DNA of 64,000 bases from Roseateles depolymerans (GTDB lineage: Bacteria > Pseudomonadota > Gammaproteobacteria > Burkholderiales > Burkholderiaceae_C). Of this stretch, positions 25,212 to 34,172 are shown in pieces. The stretch is taken from NCBI GenBank assembly GCA_003241055.1, contig QFOD01000012.1, positions 62,001 to 126,000 on the forward strand, read 5' to 3'. The notes under the pieces were generated by a model. The model saw only the letters and a program-made list of their open reading frames with translations, had not been told where the DNA came from and searched no databases. Made by a program: the position numbers and the translations under genes. The first letter of the stretch is position 1, and the number at the start of each line of letters is the position of its first letter.

Positions 25212-26051
25212 TCAGTGCCTGGACGGGCTGGGGCTCAGTGCCGGCGACACCGCGGGGCGCGGCGGCGCATCCACCGGCGGGCCGGCGCCGTCAGTGGCGG
25301 GCTGGTCATAGGCCTCTGGATCCAGGCGGCGCATCTCGGCCTCGATCCAGTCGCGCACTTCGCGCATCAGTTCGGCGGACTCACGCCCGACCGGGCTGAT
25401 CGGCTGGCCGATGGAGATGTCGATGACGCCGGGGCGCAGCAGGAAACTCTTGCGCGGCCAGCAGCGTGCGGAGGTGGCGGCGATGGGGACGACCGGGATG
25501 CCGGTCTCCACCGCGAGCCGGGTGCCGCCCTGCTTGTAGTCGCCGACCTGGCCACGCGGAATGCGAGTGCCTTCCGGGAACATGATGACCCAGATGCCGC
25601 GGGCGCTGAACTTCTTACCCTGGGCCGCCACCTTGGACCAGGCCTCGGAACGCTTGCTGCGATCGATGTGGATCATGTCCAGCCGGCTCATCGCCCAGCC
25701 GAAGAAGGGGATGTAGAGCAGTTCGCGCTTGAAGACATAGGCCAGCGGGTGGCTCATCAGCGTCGGGTAGGCGAAGGTCTCCCAGGTGCTCTGGTGCTTG
25801 GACAGCAGGATCACGCCCTGGTCGCGCTGCTCGGGGCCGGGCAGGTTCTCCATGCCCTGGATGCGCCAGCGCACGCCGCAGATCACCCGCGCGCCCCAGA
25901 TGGACAGGCGCAGCCAGAAGATGCAGGTCCAGTAGACCGGGTTGCCGCGCACGAACAGCGACAGCAGCATCGCGCTGATCGCCACCGGCACGACGGTGAT
26001 GGCCATCCAGGCCAGGAAGACGGTGGAGCGCAGGGCACTCAGAAACAGCAT
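25212..26051 (-). CDS. plsC: 1-acyl-sn-glycerol-3-phosphate acyltransferase
   Basis: 279 residues. Two N-terminal hydrophobic helices anchor it to the inner membrane. The acyltransferase block I is HQSTWE (His86 to Glu91), an HX4E form seen in this betaproteobacterial group instead of HX4D, and block III is FPEGTR near residue 160. It transfers an acyl chain to lysophosphatidic acid to make phosphatidic acid. The C-terminal 35 residues are Pro/Ala-rich and unconserved. The start shares one base with the gmhB stop, so the two are coupled. Confidence 0.9.
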   Translation of the reverse strand: MLFLSALRSTVFLAWMAITVVPVAISAMLLSLFVRGNPVYWTCIFWLRLSIWGARVICGVRWRIQGMENLPGPEQRDQGVILLSKHQSTWETFAYPTLMSHPLAYVFKRELLYIPFFGWAMSRLDMIHIDRSKRSEAWSKVAAQGKKFSARGIWVIMFPEGTRIPRGQVGDYKQGGTRLAVETGIPVVPIAATSARCWPRKSFLLRPGVIDISIGQPISPVGRESAELMREVRDWIEAEMRRLDPEAYDQPATDGAGPPVDAPPRPAVSPALSPSPSRH

Positions 26052-26701
26052 CAGTCCAGCCCTCCGGCCTGGGTATCGGGTGACAGGGCCTCGCCGCGGG
26101 CATCGGCGCGCTGGCGGCGTTCCTCGCGGATCAGCGCCTCGGCGAAGGCCGCCAGGTCCGCGTGCACGCGGGCGTTGGGGATGGCCGCGAGCAGTGCGTC
26201 GCGATCGGGGCTGCTAAGTGCGCCCAGCGGCCCGCTGAGCACCAGGTGGGGCACGCAGCCGGCGGCCTGGGCGGTCTGCAGGTCGCGCAGCGAGGCGCCC
26301 ACCATGTGCACGCCAGCCAGCTCCACGTCGAAGCGCTCGCCGATCTGGTGGATCAGCCCCGGCAGCGGCTTGCGGCAGTCGCAGCCTTCTTCCGGCGTGT
26401 GCGGGCAGAAGAACGCGGCATCCAGGCGCCCGCCCTTCTCGGCCAGCAACTGGTTGAGCCGCAGGTGCACGGCGTTCAGCGAGGCCATGTCCAGCAGGCC
26501 GCGACCGATGCCGGCCTGGTTGGTGGCCAGCACGGTGTGCCAGCCGGCGTGGTTGAGCCGCGCCACCGCCTCCATGGCCCCGGGCAGCGGGTCGAGCTCC
26601 TCGGGGGCCTTCACGTGGTCATCGCGGTAGCGATTCAGCGTGCCGTCGCGTCCGAGGATCACGAGCTTCATGCCATGGGGGTGTTCGGCGTTGCGCGGCA
26701 T
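26051..26701 (-). CDS. gmhB: GmhB-like heptose bisphosphate phosphatase lacking key catalytic Asp residues
   Basis: 216 residues from ATG 26701; a second start at 26671 (residue 11, before MKLVILG) is equally plausible. HAD-fold enzyme of LPS heptose synthesis by order and motifs: motif II ATNQ (Thr60), the zinc-binding CPHTPEEGCDC (Cys99, His101, Cys107, Cys109), and Lys111. However, motif I reads LGRDGT, so the nucleophile Asp is Gly17, and the metal-binding motif is VGASLRD, with Ala136 where Asp is usual. It may be inactive, use another chemistry, or be a lineage variant. It lies between glyS and plsC in the conserved operon. Confidence 0.8.
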   Translation of the reverse strand: MPRNAEHPHGMKLVILGRDGTLNRYRDDHVKAPEELDPLPGAMEAVARLNHAGWHTVLATNQAGIGRGLLDMASLNAVHLRLNQLLAEKGGRLDAAFFCPHTPEEGCDCRKPLPGLIHQIGERFDVELAGVHMVGASLRDLQTAQAAGCVPHLVLSGPLGALSSPDRDALLAAIPNARVHADLAAFAEALIREERRQRADARGEALSPDTQAGGLD

Positions 26702-26706
26702 GGGCT

Positions 26707-28869
26707 TCAGGTGGCCAGGCGGGACAGGTCGGCCACGCGGTTCATCGCGGCGTGCAGCCGGCCCAGCAGTGCCAGGCGGTTGGCCCGCAGCGCCGGGTCT
26801 TCCGCATTGACCATCACATCGTCGAAGAAGGCGTCCACGGGGCTCTTGAGCGCGGCCAGGGCTTTCAGCGAACCGGTGTAGTCGTGCTGCTCGAACAGCG
26901 CGTCAGCCTGCGGTTGCACGCTGGCCAGCGCGCTGGCCAGCGCCTGCTCGGCGGCCTCCTTCAGAAGCGCATCGCTGATGGTGGTGGGCAGGCTGCCCTC
27001 GACCTTCTTCAGGATGTTGCCGACCCGCTTGTTGGCCGCGGCCAGCGACGCCGCCTCGGGCAGCGCGGCGAAGGCGCGCACGGCCTCCAGGCGCTTGGGC
27101 ACGTCACCCAGGCGGCTGGGGCTGAGCGCCAACACCGCGTCCACTTCCTGGGCGCTGTAGCCCTGGTCGCGCAGGGAGACCGCCAGGCGGTCGGCGAAGA
27201 AGCTCAGCAGCGGCTCACTGGGGTCGGTGATCAGCTCGCCGAAGGCCGGCACGGCGGCCGCGATCAGCGCCGGCAGTTCCAGCGGCAGGTTCTTCTCGAC
27301 CAGGATGCGGATCACGCCCAGCGCGTGGCGGCGCAGCGCGAACGGGTCCTTGTCGCCGGTGGGCAGCTGGCCGATGCCGAACAGGCCCACCAGGGTTTCC
27401 AGCTTGTCGGCCAGGGCCACGACCGTGCCGGTGTGGTTGCGCGGCAGCGCGTCGCCGGCGAAGCGGGGCTTGTAGTGGTCCTCGATCGCGATGGCGACGC
27501 CGTCGCGGAGGCCCTCGTGGCGGGCGTAGTAGCCACCCATGATGCCCTGCAGTTCGGGGAACTCGCCGACCATGTCGGTCAGCAGGTCGCACTTGGCCAG
27601 CAGCGCGGCCTCGCGCACCTTGCTGTCCAGCACCTCGAAGTGGTCCTTGTCGTCCACGCTGAACGGCACGGTGGCCAGGCTCAGCTGGTTCACGATGGCG
27701 TGGGCGATCTGGGCCACGCGCTCGGTGCGCTCGCCCTGCGTGCCCAGCTTGCCGTGGTAGACCACCTTGGCCAGACCGGGCAGACGGGAGGCCAGGGTCT
27801 TCTTGCGGTCCTGGTCGAAGAAGAACTTCGCATCGGCCAGTCGCGGGCGCACGACGCGCTCATTGCCGCCGGTGACCGCACTGGCATCGGCCGGCGCGAT
27901 ATTGCTGACCACCAGGAAATGGCGGGTCAGCCGGCCCTCGGCATCCAGCAGCGGGAAGTACTTCTGGTTGGCCTTCATCGTGAGGATCAGGCACTCCTGC
28001 GGCACGGCCAGGAACTCGGGCTCGAAGGCACAGCTCAGCACGTTGGGGCGCTCCACCAGCGCGGTGACCTCGTCCAGCAGCGCGTCGTCGTCGATGGGCT
28101 TGAGGCCCAGCTTGGCGGCGGCGGCATCGAGCTGGCGCGTGATCTCGGCGCGGCGCTCGTCGAAGCTGGCGATCACCGCCCCCTGCTCGCGCAGCTGCGC
28201 GGCGTAGCTGTCGGCGGACTCGATGTACACCGTGGCCTGCGCGGCCTCGAAGCGGTGGCCGGTGGTGGTGCGGCCGGCGCTGAGGCCCAGCGCCTGCACC
28301 GGCACGATCTCGCTGCCGTGCAGGGCCACCAGGCCGTGGGCCGGGCGCACGAACTTCACGTCGGTCCAGCCATCGGCCAGCTGGTAGCTCATCACCTTGG
28401 GAATGGGCAGTCGGGACAGCGCCTGATCCAGTGCGATCTGCAGGCCGGCGGCCAGCGCGACACCGGGTGCCACGCGGTCCAGGAACAGCGCCTCGGCCTT
28501 GCCGTCGGGCGCGCGCTGCAGGCGAGCCACGGCCTCCGGGCCTTCGCCGATGGAGGCGAGCTTCTTCAGCAGGGCCGGAGTGGCCTGGCCGCTGGCATCC
28601 AGGCCGACGGCGGCGGGCATCAGCTTGTGGCGCTGCGCGCGGTCCGGCGCCTGGGCGCGCACCTCGCCCACCCACACGGCCAGGCGGCGCGGCGAGGCGA
28701 AGGCCATGAAGGGCAGCTCGGTGCCGGGCACGCCGTCTTCATCGGGCTGGACCAGGTTCTGCTCCTGCAGCGATTGGTACAGCACGCCGGCGAAGGATTC
28801 GCCGAGCTTCTTCAGCGCCTTGGGCGGCAGCTCTTCGACAAACAGTTCAACGAGGAGATTGGCGCTCAT
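26707..28869 (-). CDS. glyS: Glycyl-tRNA synthetase beta subunit
   Basis: 720 residues, the normal length. N-terminal LLVELFVEELPPKALK, then GHRFE and the conserved blocks of the tRNA-binding subunit, with an HD-like central region and the C-terminal DALR-type anticodon domain (VDAFFDDVMVNAED). It binds tRNA-Gly and works in an alpha2-beta2 enzyme with GlyQ in the cytoplasm. It starts three bases after the glyQ stop, in one operon. Confidence 0.98.
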   Translation of the reverse strand: MSANLLVELFVEELPPKALKKLGESFAGVLYQSLQEQNLVQPDEDGVPGTELPFMAFASPRRLAVWVGEVRAQAPDRAQRHKLMPAAVGLDASGQATPALLKKLASIGEGPEAVARLQRAPDGKAEALFLDRVAPGVALAAGLQIALDQALSRLPIPKVMSYQLADGWTDVKFVRPAHGLVALHGSEIVPVQALGLSAGRTTTGHRFEAAQATVYIESADSYAAQLREQGAVIASFDERRAEITRQLDAAAAKLGLKPIDDDALLDEVTALVERPNVLSCAFEPEFLAVPQECLILTMKANQKYFPLLDAEGRLTRHFLVVSNIAPADASAVTGGNERVVRPRLADAKFFFDQDRKKTLASRLPGLAKVVYHGKLGTQGERTERVAQIAHAIVNQLSLATVPFSVDDKDHFEVLDSKVREAALLAKCDLLTDMVGEFPELQGIMGGYYARHEGLRDGVAIAIEDHYKPRFAGDALPRNHTGTVVALADKLETLVGLFGIGQLPTGDKDPFALRRHALGVIRILVEKNLPLELPALIAAAVPAFGELITDPSEPLLSFFADRLAVSLRDQGYSAQEVDAVLALSPSRLGDVPKRLEAVRAFAALPEAASLAAANKRVGNILKKVEGSLPTTISDALLKEAAEQALASALASVQPQADALFEQHDYTGSLKALAALKSPVDAFFDDVMVNAEDPALRANRLALLGRLHAAMNRVADLSRLAT

Positions 28870-28872
28870 GGC

Positions 28873-29799
28873 TCAGGCCGCCTTCTTGTTCTTCAGTTCG
28901 ATCTGCGCGATCACTTCATCGGCCCAGGCCTTGGGTGCCATCGGGAAGCCCAGGCGGGCGCGGCTGTCCACATAGCTCTGCGCCACCGCGCGGGCCAGGT
29001 TGCGGATGCGGCCGATGTAGGCGGCGCGCTCGGTCACGCTGATGGCGCCGCGGGCGTCCAGCAGGTTGAAGGTGTGGCCGGCCTTCAGCAGTTGCTCGTA
29101 GGCGGGCAGCGCCAGGTGCACCTCCATCAGCTCCTTGGACTTGCGCTCGTAGGCACCAAAGGCGCCGAGCAGGAAGTCCACGTCGCTGTGGTCGAAGTTG
29201 TAGGTGCTCTGCTCCACCTCGTTCTGGTGGAACACGTCGCCGTAGGTGAGGCCGTCGGTGTAGACCAGGTCGTAGACCGACTCCTTGCCCTGCAGATACA
29301 TGGCCAGGCGCTCCAGCCCATAGGTGATCTCGCCGGTGATGGGCTTGCAGTCGATGCCGCCCACCTGCTGGAAGTAGGTGAACTGGGTCACCTCCATGCC
29401 GTTGAGCCAGACCTCCCAGCCCAGGCCCCAGCAGCCGAGCGTCGGGTTCTCCCAGTCGTCCTCGACGAAGCGCACGTCGTTCTTCTTCAGGTCGAAGCCC
29501 AGGGCCTCCAGCGAGCCGAGATAGAGCTCCAGGATGTTGGCCGGCGCGGGCTTGAGCACGACCTGGAACTGGTAGTAGTGCTGCAGGCGGTTGGGGTTCT
29601 CGCCATAGCGGCCGTCCTTGGGGCGGCGGCTGGGCTGCACATAGGCGGCCTTCCACGGCTCGGGGCCCAGGGCGCGCAGGAAGGTGGCGGTGTGGCTGGT
29701 GCCGGCACCGACCTCCATGTCGTAGGGCTGGAGCAGGGCGCAGCCCTGCTTGGACCAGTAGTCCTGCAGGGTCAGGATGATTTGCTGGAAGGTCAGCAT
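28873..29799 (-). CDS. glyQ: Glycyl-tRNA synthetase alpha subunit
   Basis: 308 residues from ATG 29799, the family start (LTFQQIILTLQDYW); the frame extends 20 codons upstream without conservation. It shows the class II catalytic motifs with GCALLQPYDMEVGAG, ALGPEPWKAAYVQPSRRP and YGLERLAMYLQ. It makes glycyl-adenylate and charges tRNA-Gly together with GlyS. It lies downstream of lnt; a TAGAAT -10-like box and a hairpin sit in the gap, so it may have its own promoter. Confidence 0.98.
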   Translation of the reverse strand: MLTFQQIILTLQDYWSKQGCALLQPYDMEVGAGTSHTATFLRALGPEPWKAAYVQPSRRPKDGRYGENPNRLQHYYQFQVVLKPAPANILELYLGSLEALGFDLKKNDVRFVEDDWENPTLGCWGLGWEVWLNGMEVTQFTYFQQVGGIDCKPITGEITYGLERLAMYLQGKESVYDLVYTDGLTYGDVFHQNEVEQSTYNFDHSDVDFLLGAFGAYERKSKELMEVHLALPAYEQLLKAGHTFNLLDARGAISVTERAAYIGRIRNLARAVAQSYVDSRARLGFPMAPKAWADEVIAQIELKNKKAA

Positions 29800-29888
29800 G
29801 TGGTGGTCAGCCGGCGTGCGCCGTGGGCGAACGCCAGTGCGTGGATGGGGGTGAAACAAAAGGGGTGGCCGATTCTATGGGGCTCCAT

Positions 29889-29907
29889 GGCGCCCCATCG
29901 GGGCGCC
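29889..29907 (-). terminator. Short hairpin between lnt and glyQ
   Basis: GGCGCCCC (29889-29896) pairs perfectly with GGGGCGCC (29900-29907) around a 3-nt loop. There is no U-tract. It probably attenuates or processes read-through from lnt into glyQ. Confidence 0.4.
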
Positions 29908-29931
29908 GGGCCTTCAGGCGCGGCCCGGGGT

Positions 29932-31380
29932 TCAGTGGCGGCGCTGCGTCCGGCAGGCCAGCGCCAACCCGGCCAGCCCCAGCAGCCACAGCGGTGCCAG
30001 ACCGGCGGCCGCGAGCCAGCGGGCATAGGGCGTGCTGCCGCGGCGCCCGTCGATCGCGACCTCCAGCACGCCGCGCTGCAGCGCGGGCAGGCGGGCCGTG
30101 ATCCGGCCGTGATGGTCCAGCGCAGCGGTGGCTCCGGTGTTGGTGGCGCGCACGAAGGGGCGCTGGAACTCGAGCGCGCGCATCTGCGAGAACTGCAGGT
30201 GCTGGTCCTGCACCATCACCGTGCCGAACCAGGCCAGGTTGCTGACGTTGATCAGCGCGGTCGCGGCGTCGTCGCCGACCAGGCTGGCGGCGAAGTCTTC
30301 ACCGAACAGGTCCTCATAGCAGATCAGCGGCCGTAGCCGCTGGCCGGCCACCACCCAGGGGCGCTGATGGTCGCCACGGGCCTGGTCGTCCATGGGAATG
30401 TTCATCCAGCGCACGAACCAGCCGAAGCCCGGCGGGATGAATTCGCCGAAGGGCAGCAGGTGACGCTTGCCGTAGTGGTAGTCGCCGCCGAGTGCCACCA
30501 GCGAGTTCACGAAGCCCTGATCCGCATTGCCCAGGAAGGTGCCCAGCAGCACGGGGCGCTCGGGGCGGGCCAGGTGGCGCAGGATGGCCGGGTCCAGTTC
30601 GGCCAGCGGCAGCGGCAGCACCGATTCCGGCGTGATCACGACACGCCCCTGGGCCGAGTCGATCAGCCCTGCCAGCGTCTGCAGATTGGCCTCGAAGCGG
30701 GCCGGGTCGAACTTCTGGTCCTGCGCGATGCTGGGCTGCACCAGCGACACCTTGAGCGTGCCGGTCGAGCTGGTGAAGTCCTGCGGCAGCAGCACGCCGG
30801 CCATCGGCAGCAGCAGTGCCGGCAGCGCAGGTCGCCAGTCGCGGCGGGCCAGCAGCACCAGGCCGCTGGCGCTCAATGCGGCCAGTGCACTGATGCCGTA
30901 GACGCCCACCCAGGGCGCCCACGCCGCCAGCGGGCCGACCGTGTGGGCATAGCCCGAGGCGATCCAGGGGAAGCCGCTGAAACAGGTGGCCCGCGCCAGT
31001 TCGGCCAGCAGCCAGGCCGGCACCAGCGCGAACAGGCGGGCCCGGCCTGGGGCCACCCAGCGTGCGGTCAGGCCCAGGGCCAGCGTGTAGTAGCTGGACA
31101 GGAAGGCGGCCAGCAGCGCGACGGCACCGGCCGCGGCCAGCCAGGGCAGGCCGCCGAACTGGTGCATGCTGATGTGCAGCCACCACAGGCCGGACGCCAG
31201 CCAGCCCATGCCGAAGGCGGCGCCCAGCGCGGCGGCGCGGCGTGGCGCGGCGTTCTGTGCGAGCGCGAACAGCAGGGCCAGCGCGAGGATCTGCGCCCAC
31301 CAGGCTTCGGTGGGGGAGAAGGCGGCCGTGTGCAGCAGGCCGGCGGCCAGGGCCGCGGCGAGGGCGAGGCCGCGCCTCAC
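29932..31380 (-). CDS. lnt: Apolipoprotein N-acyltransferase
   Basis: 482 residues. About seven N-terminal membrane segments are followed by a periplasmic nitrilase-like domain with the catalytic triad: Glu in VITPESVLP, Lys in YGKRHLLPFGEF and Cys in PLICYEDLF. A last membrane segment ends in basic residues. It adds the third acyl chain to lipoproteins such as the Pal encoded at 6902. Its ATG overlaps the corC stop by four bases, giving the common corC-lnt pair. Confidence 0.97.
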   Translation of the reverse strand: MRRGLALAAALAAGLLHTAAFSPTEAWWAQILALALLFALAQNAAPRRAAALGAAFGMGWLASGLWWLHISMHQFGGLPWLAAAGAVALLAAFLSSYYTLALGLTARWVAPGRARLFALVPAWLLAELARATCFSGFPWIASGYAHTVGPLAAWAPWVGVYGISALAALSASGLVLLARRDWRPALPALLLPMAGVLLPQDFTSSTGTLKVSLVQPSIAQDQKFDPARFEANLQTLAGLIDSAQGRVVITPESVLPLPLAELDPAILRHLARPERPVLLGTFLGNADQGFVNSLVALGGDYHYGKRHLLPFGEFIPPGFGWFVRWMNIPMDDQARGDHQRPWVVAGQRLRPLICYEDLFGEDFAASLVGDDAATALINVSNLAWFGTVMVQDQHLQFSQMRALEFQRPFVRATNTGATAALDHHGRITARLPALQRGVLEVAIDGRRGSTPYARWLAAAGLAPLWLLGLAGLALACRTQRRH

Positions 31381-32261
31381 GCGTCGAGCTCGGCGTCCGG
31401 CGGCGTGCGGGTGACCTTGAACCAGCGCACCGCACCGCCGCGGGTCAGCATCACGGTGAAGCGCAGGCCCGAGATGTCCACCGACTCGCCGCGCCGCGGC
31501 ACGCGGCCGTGCTCATGGGCGACCAGGCCGCCTATGGTGTCGAAGTCGGCATCGGGAAGCGCCAGCTCGAAGGCGCCGTTGACCGCCGCGATGCTGGCGT
31601 CACCGGCCACGCGCTGGCTGCCGTCGGCCAGCGTGTAGATGCTGGTTTCGCCGTCCTTGTCGTCGAACTCGTCCTCGATCTCGCCGACGATTTCTTCCAG
31701 CACGTCCTCGATGGTGATCAGGCCGGCCGTGTTGCCGAATTCGTCGATGACGATGGCGAGATGGTTGCGGTTGGAGCGGAAGTCGCGCAGCAGCTCGTTC
31801 AGCCCCTTGCTCTCGGGCACGAAGACCGTGGGGCGCAGCAGCGCGCGGAGGTTGAGCTCCGGGGCGCGCTGCATCTTCAGCAGGTCCTTGGCGAGCAGGA
31901 TGCCGATGATGTTGTCGCGCCCTCCCTCGTAGACCGGGAAGCGCGAGTGGCCGGTGTCGATGACGACGGCCAGCAGCTTGTCGTAGGGCGCGTCGATGTC
32001 CAGCAGATCCATGCGGGGCGCGGCCACCATCGCGTCGCCGGCAGACAGCTCGGCCATGCGCAGCACGCCTTCCAGCATCTGCCGCGACTCGGGCTCGATC
32101 AGCTCGCGCTGCTCGGCGTCGGCCAGGGTTTCGATCAGCTCGGACTTGGAATCCGGCCCCGGATGCAGGAATTCGAGCATGCGCTCGAGCAGGCCGCGGG
32201 ATTCGGGGGGTGTCTTGGCGGCCCCGCGTGCTGGGGGCCGGCCTGATTGCGGTTCGCTCAA
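31377..32261 (-). CDS. corC: CorC/HlyC-family CBS-domain protein
   Basis: 294 residues, with no membrane segment. A short N-terminal region is followed by two CBS domains (about 65-190: VAAPRMDLLDID, VIDEFGNTAGLITIEDVLEEIVGEIEDEFD at the end) and a CorC_HlyC domain with DFDTIGGLVAHEHGRVPRRGE. It is linked to Mg2+/Co2+ efflux and is the first gene of the long minus-strand operon. It is divergent from the cobW-like gene. The biochemical role of the CorC group remains unclear. Confidence 0.93.
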   Translation of the reverse strand: MSEPQSGRPPARGAAKTPPESRGLLERMLEFLHPGPDSKSELIETLADAEQRELIEPESRQMLEGVLRMAELSAGDAMVAAPRMDLLDIDAPYDKLLAVVIDTGHSRFPVYEGGRDNIIGILLAKDLLKMQRAPELNLRALLRPTVFVPESKGLNELLRDFRSNRNHLAIVIDEFGNTAGLITIEDVLEEIVGEIEDEFDDKDGETSIYTLADGSQRVAGDASIAAVNGAFELALPDADFDTIGGLVAHEHGRVPRRGESVDISGLRFTVMLTRGGAVRWFKVTRTPPDAELDA

Positions 32262-32376
32262 CGGAGCCTGTCAGGGTATTGCGGAAGGGACAGAATAGCC
32301 GATTGGTTTGACAAAGCTCTTGCGCAAGGACTTGTCGGCCCCATTTAGATCCGTTCCTCTGAATTTGGTTGCAGCC

Positions 32377-33438
32377 ATGACCACACCCGCCCCCGGCCTG
32401 ATCCCCGCCACCATCCTCACCGGCTTCCTCGGGGCCGGCAAGACCACGCTGCTCAAGCGGGTGCTGACCGAGGCCCACGGCCAGAAGATCGCGGTCATCG
32501 AGAACGAGTTCGGCGAGGAGAACATCGACAACGACATCCTCGTCTCGGAAACCAACGAGCAGATCATCCAGATGAGCAATGGCTGCGTGTGCTGCACCAT
32601 CCGCGAGGATCTTCGCACCACGCTGAGCGAGCTGGCCGCCAAGCGCCGCCGTGGCGAGCTGGACTTTGAACGCGTGGTCATCGAGACCACCGGCCTGGCC
32701 GACCCCGGCCCGGTCGCGCAGACCTTCTTCATGGATGACGAGATCGCCGAAAGCTATTTGCTGGACTCGGTGCTGACCCTGGTGGATGCCAAGCATGCCG
32801 ACGCGCAGCTCGACACCCGTCAGGAAGCGCGCATGCAGATCGGCTTCGCGGACCAGATCTTCATCAGCAAGACCGACCTGGTGGAGCCGGCCGCGGTCGA
32901 GGCGCTGATCCATCGCATCAAGCACATGAACCCGCGCGCGCCCATCCAGACCGCGCATTTCGGCGAGGTGGCGCTGTCCAAGGTGTTCGATCTGCGCGGC
33001 TTCAACCTGAACGCCAAGCTGGAGATCGACCCGGATTTCCTGAAGGCCGACGACCACGACCATCATCACCACCATGACCATGATCACCACGACCATGAGC
33101 ATGGCGAGCATTGCGATCACCCGCACCACCACCATCACGACGATGACGTGAAGAGCTTCGTGTTCCGTTCGGACAAGCCCTTCAACCCGGCCAAGCTGGA
33201 AGACTTCCTCGGCGCCATCGTGCAGGTCTACGGCCCCAAGCTGCTGCGCTACAAGGGCGTGCTGAACATGAAGGGCACCGACAAGAAGGTGATCTTCCAG
33301 GGCGTGCACCAGCTGATGGGCTCCGACCTGGGCCCGAAATGGCTGCCCACCGAGAAGAAGCAGAGCAAGATGGTCTTCATCGGCATCGACCTGCCCAAGG
33401 ACGTGCTGATCCAGGGCCTGGAAGGCTGTCTGGCCTGA
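32377..33438 (+). CDS. CobW/P47K-family GTPase with His-rich metal-binding segment
   Basis: 353 residues from ATG 32377. It has Walker A GFLGAGKT (16-23), the zinc site GCVCC (Cys70, Cys72, Cys73), IETTGLADP (Walker B/switch) and SKTD, the guanine motif. About residues 226-262 are almost all His and Asp, a metal buffer. The C-terminal CobW_C domain is intact. These G3E GTPases deliver zinc or other metals to target proteins. A Cys-poor dksA follows 154 bp downstream, as in other Burkholderiales. CTTGCGCAAG (32319-32328) in the divergent corC gap is a possible operator. Confidence 0.92.
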   Translation: MTTPAPGLIPATILTGFLGAGKTTLLKRVLTEAHGQKIAVIENEFGEENIDNDILVSETNEQIIQMSNGCVCCTIREDLRTTLSELAAKRRRGELDFERVVIETTGLADPGPVAQTFFMDDEIAESYLLDSVLTLVDAKHADAQLDTRQEARMQIGFADQIFISKTDLVEPAAVEALIHRIKHMNPRAPIQTAHFGEVALSKVFDLRGFNLNAKLEIDPDFLKADDHDHHHHHDHDHHDHEHGEHCDHPHHHHHDDDVKSFVFRSDKPFNPAKLEDFLGAIVQVYGPKLLRYKGVLNMKGTDKKVIFQGVHQLMGSDLGPKWLPTEKKQSKMVFIGIDLPKDVLIQGLEGCLA

Positions 33439-33450
33439 GTTTGATCGAGG

Positions 33451-33503
33451 TCGCGCCCGGCGTTTTTTCGGGCGTCTGCGGCGCGGCCGGGCGTGGCTAC
33501 AAT
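33451..33503 (+). promoter_or_regulatory. Terminator-like stem and dksA promoter
   Basis: After the cobW stop, CGCCCG and CGGGCG flank a T-rich loop (about 33456-33477), a weak terminator-like stem. TACAAT at 33498-33503, in the form GGCTACAAT, is a good extended -10 about 90 bp upstream of the dksA GTG. I find no clear -35 box. Confidence 0.45.
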
Positions 33504-33592
33504 CCGCCGCGCTCAAAAACGGCCAGCCCGGCCCGCGCCCTGCGATTCCTGGTGTCATGCCAGGCCAGGCTGCCCTGAGCGAGGAGAAGACA

Positions 33593-34165
33593 GTGAGCAA
33601 GACCCCGGCCCCCAAATCCGCTGCCGCACCCGCCAAGACCGCCAAGAGCGTGGCCAAATCCGACGCGCCGGAGGGTGCGTCGGTGGCCACGCTTGAGCCG
33701 TCGACCGCCAAGGCCGATCCCAAGCTGGCGAGCGCCTGGAAGACCAAGTCGGGCGCCGAGCTGACCGACGCCGAGGTGCTGGCCATGCCGGACTCGGAGT
33801 ACATGAACGCCAAGCAGATCGAGTTCTTCCGCACCAAGCTGGAAGGCCTGAAGGACGAGGTGCTCTCCAACGCCGGAGAAACCACCGAGCATCTGCGCGA
33901 GGACACGACCATCGTGCCGGACCCGGCCGACCGTGCCACCATCGAGGAAGAGCACGCGCTGGAGCTGCGCACGCGTGACCGCGAGCGCAAGCTGCTGAAG
34001 AAGATCATGCAGTCCATCGCCCGCCTCGACAGCGGCGACTACGGCTACTGCGACGAGACCGGCGAGCCCATCGGCCTGGGCCGACTGATCGCCCGCCCGA
34101 CGGCCACGCTGTCGCTCGAGGCGCAGCAGCGCCGCGAGCTCAAGCAGAAGATGTTCGGCGACTGA
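33593..34165 (+). CDS. dksA: DksA-type RNA polymerase regulator, zinc-finger Cys mostly absent
   Basis: 190 residues from GTG 33593, which has GAGGAG six bases before it; an ATG at 33557 lacks a ribosome site. An Ala/Lys-rich N-terminus (about 1-45), then the coiled coil with the tip DPADRA that enters the RNAP secondary channel, and the globular end. The usual four-Cys zinc finger is reduced to one Cys (YCDETGEPIG, then RPTATLSLEAQ without Cys). DksA acts with ppGpp on rRNA and amino acid promoters. The Cys-poor form is common in betaproteobacteria and may not need zinc. Confidence 0.92.
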   Translation: MSKTPAPKSAAAPAKTAKSVAKSDAPEGASVATLEPSTAKADPKLASAWKTKSGAELTDAEVLAMPDSEYMNAKQIEFFRTKLEGLKDEVLSNAGETTEHLREDTTIVPDPADRATIEEEHALELRTRDRERKLLKKIMQSIARLDSGDYGYCDETGEPIGLGRLIARPTATLSLEAQQRRELKQKMFGD

Positions 34166-34172
34166 TCAGCCG

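Noticed and set aside
26752..30336. A 1194-codon open frame on the plus strand
   Set aside because: It lies wholly antisense to glyS, glyQ and part of lnt, and its translation is low-complexity (Gln, His, Gly, Ala), as expected from the reverse complement of GC-rich coding sequence.
32262..32376. Possible Zur box before the CobW GTPase gene
   Set aside because: Only TTGACA (32308-32313) and the palindrome CTTGCGCAAG are seen; nothing matches the Zur consensus.
33055..33150. CAC/CAT-rich tandem-like repeat
   Set aside because: It encodes the His-rich segment of the CobW GTPase in frame; no need for a DNA repeat.
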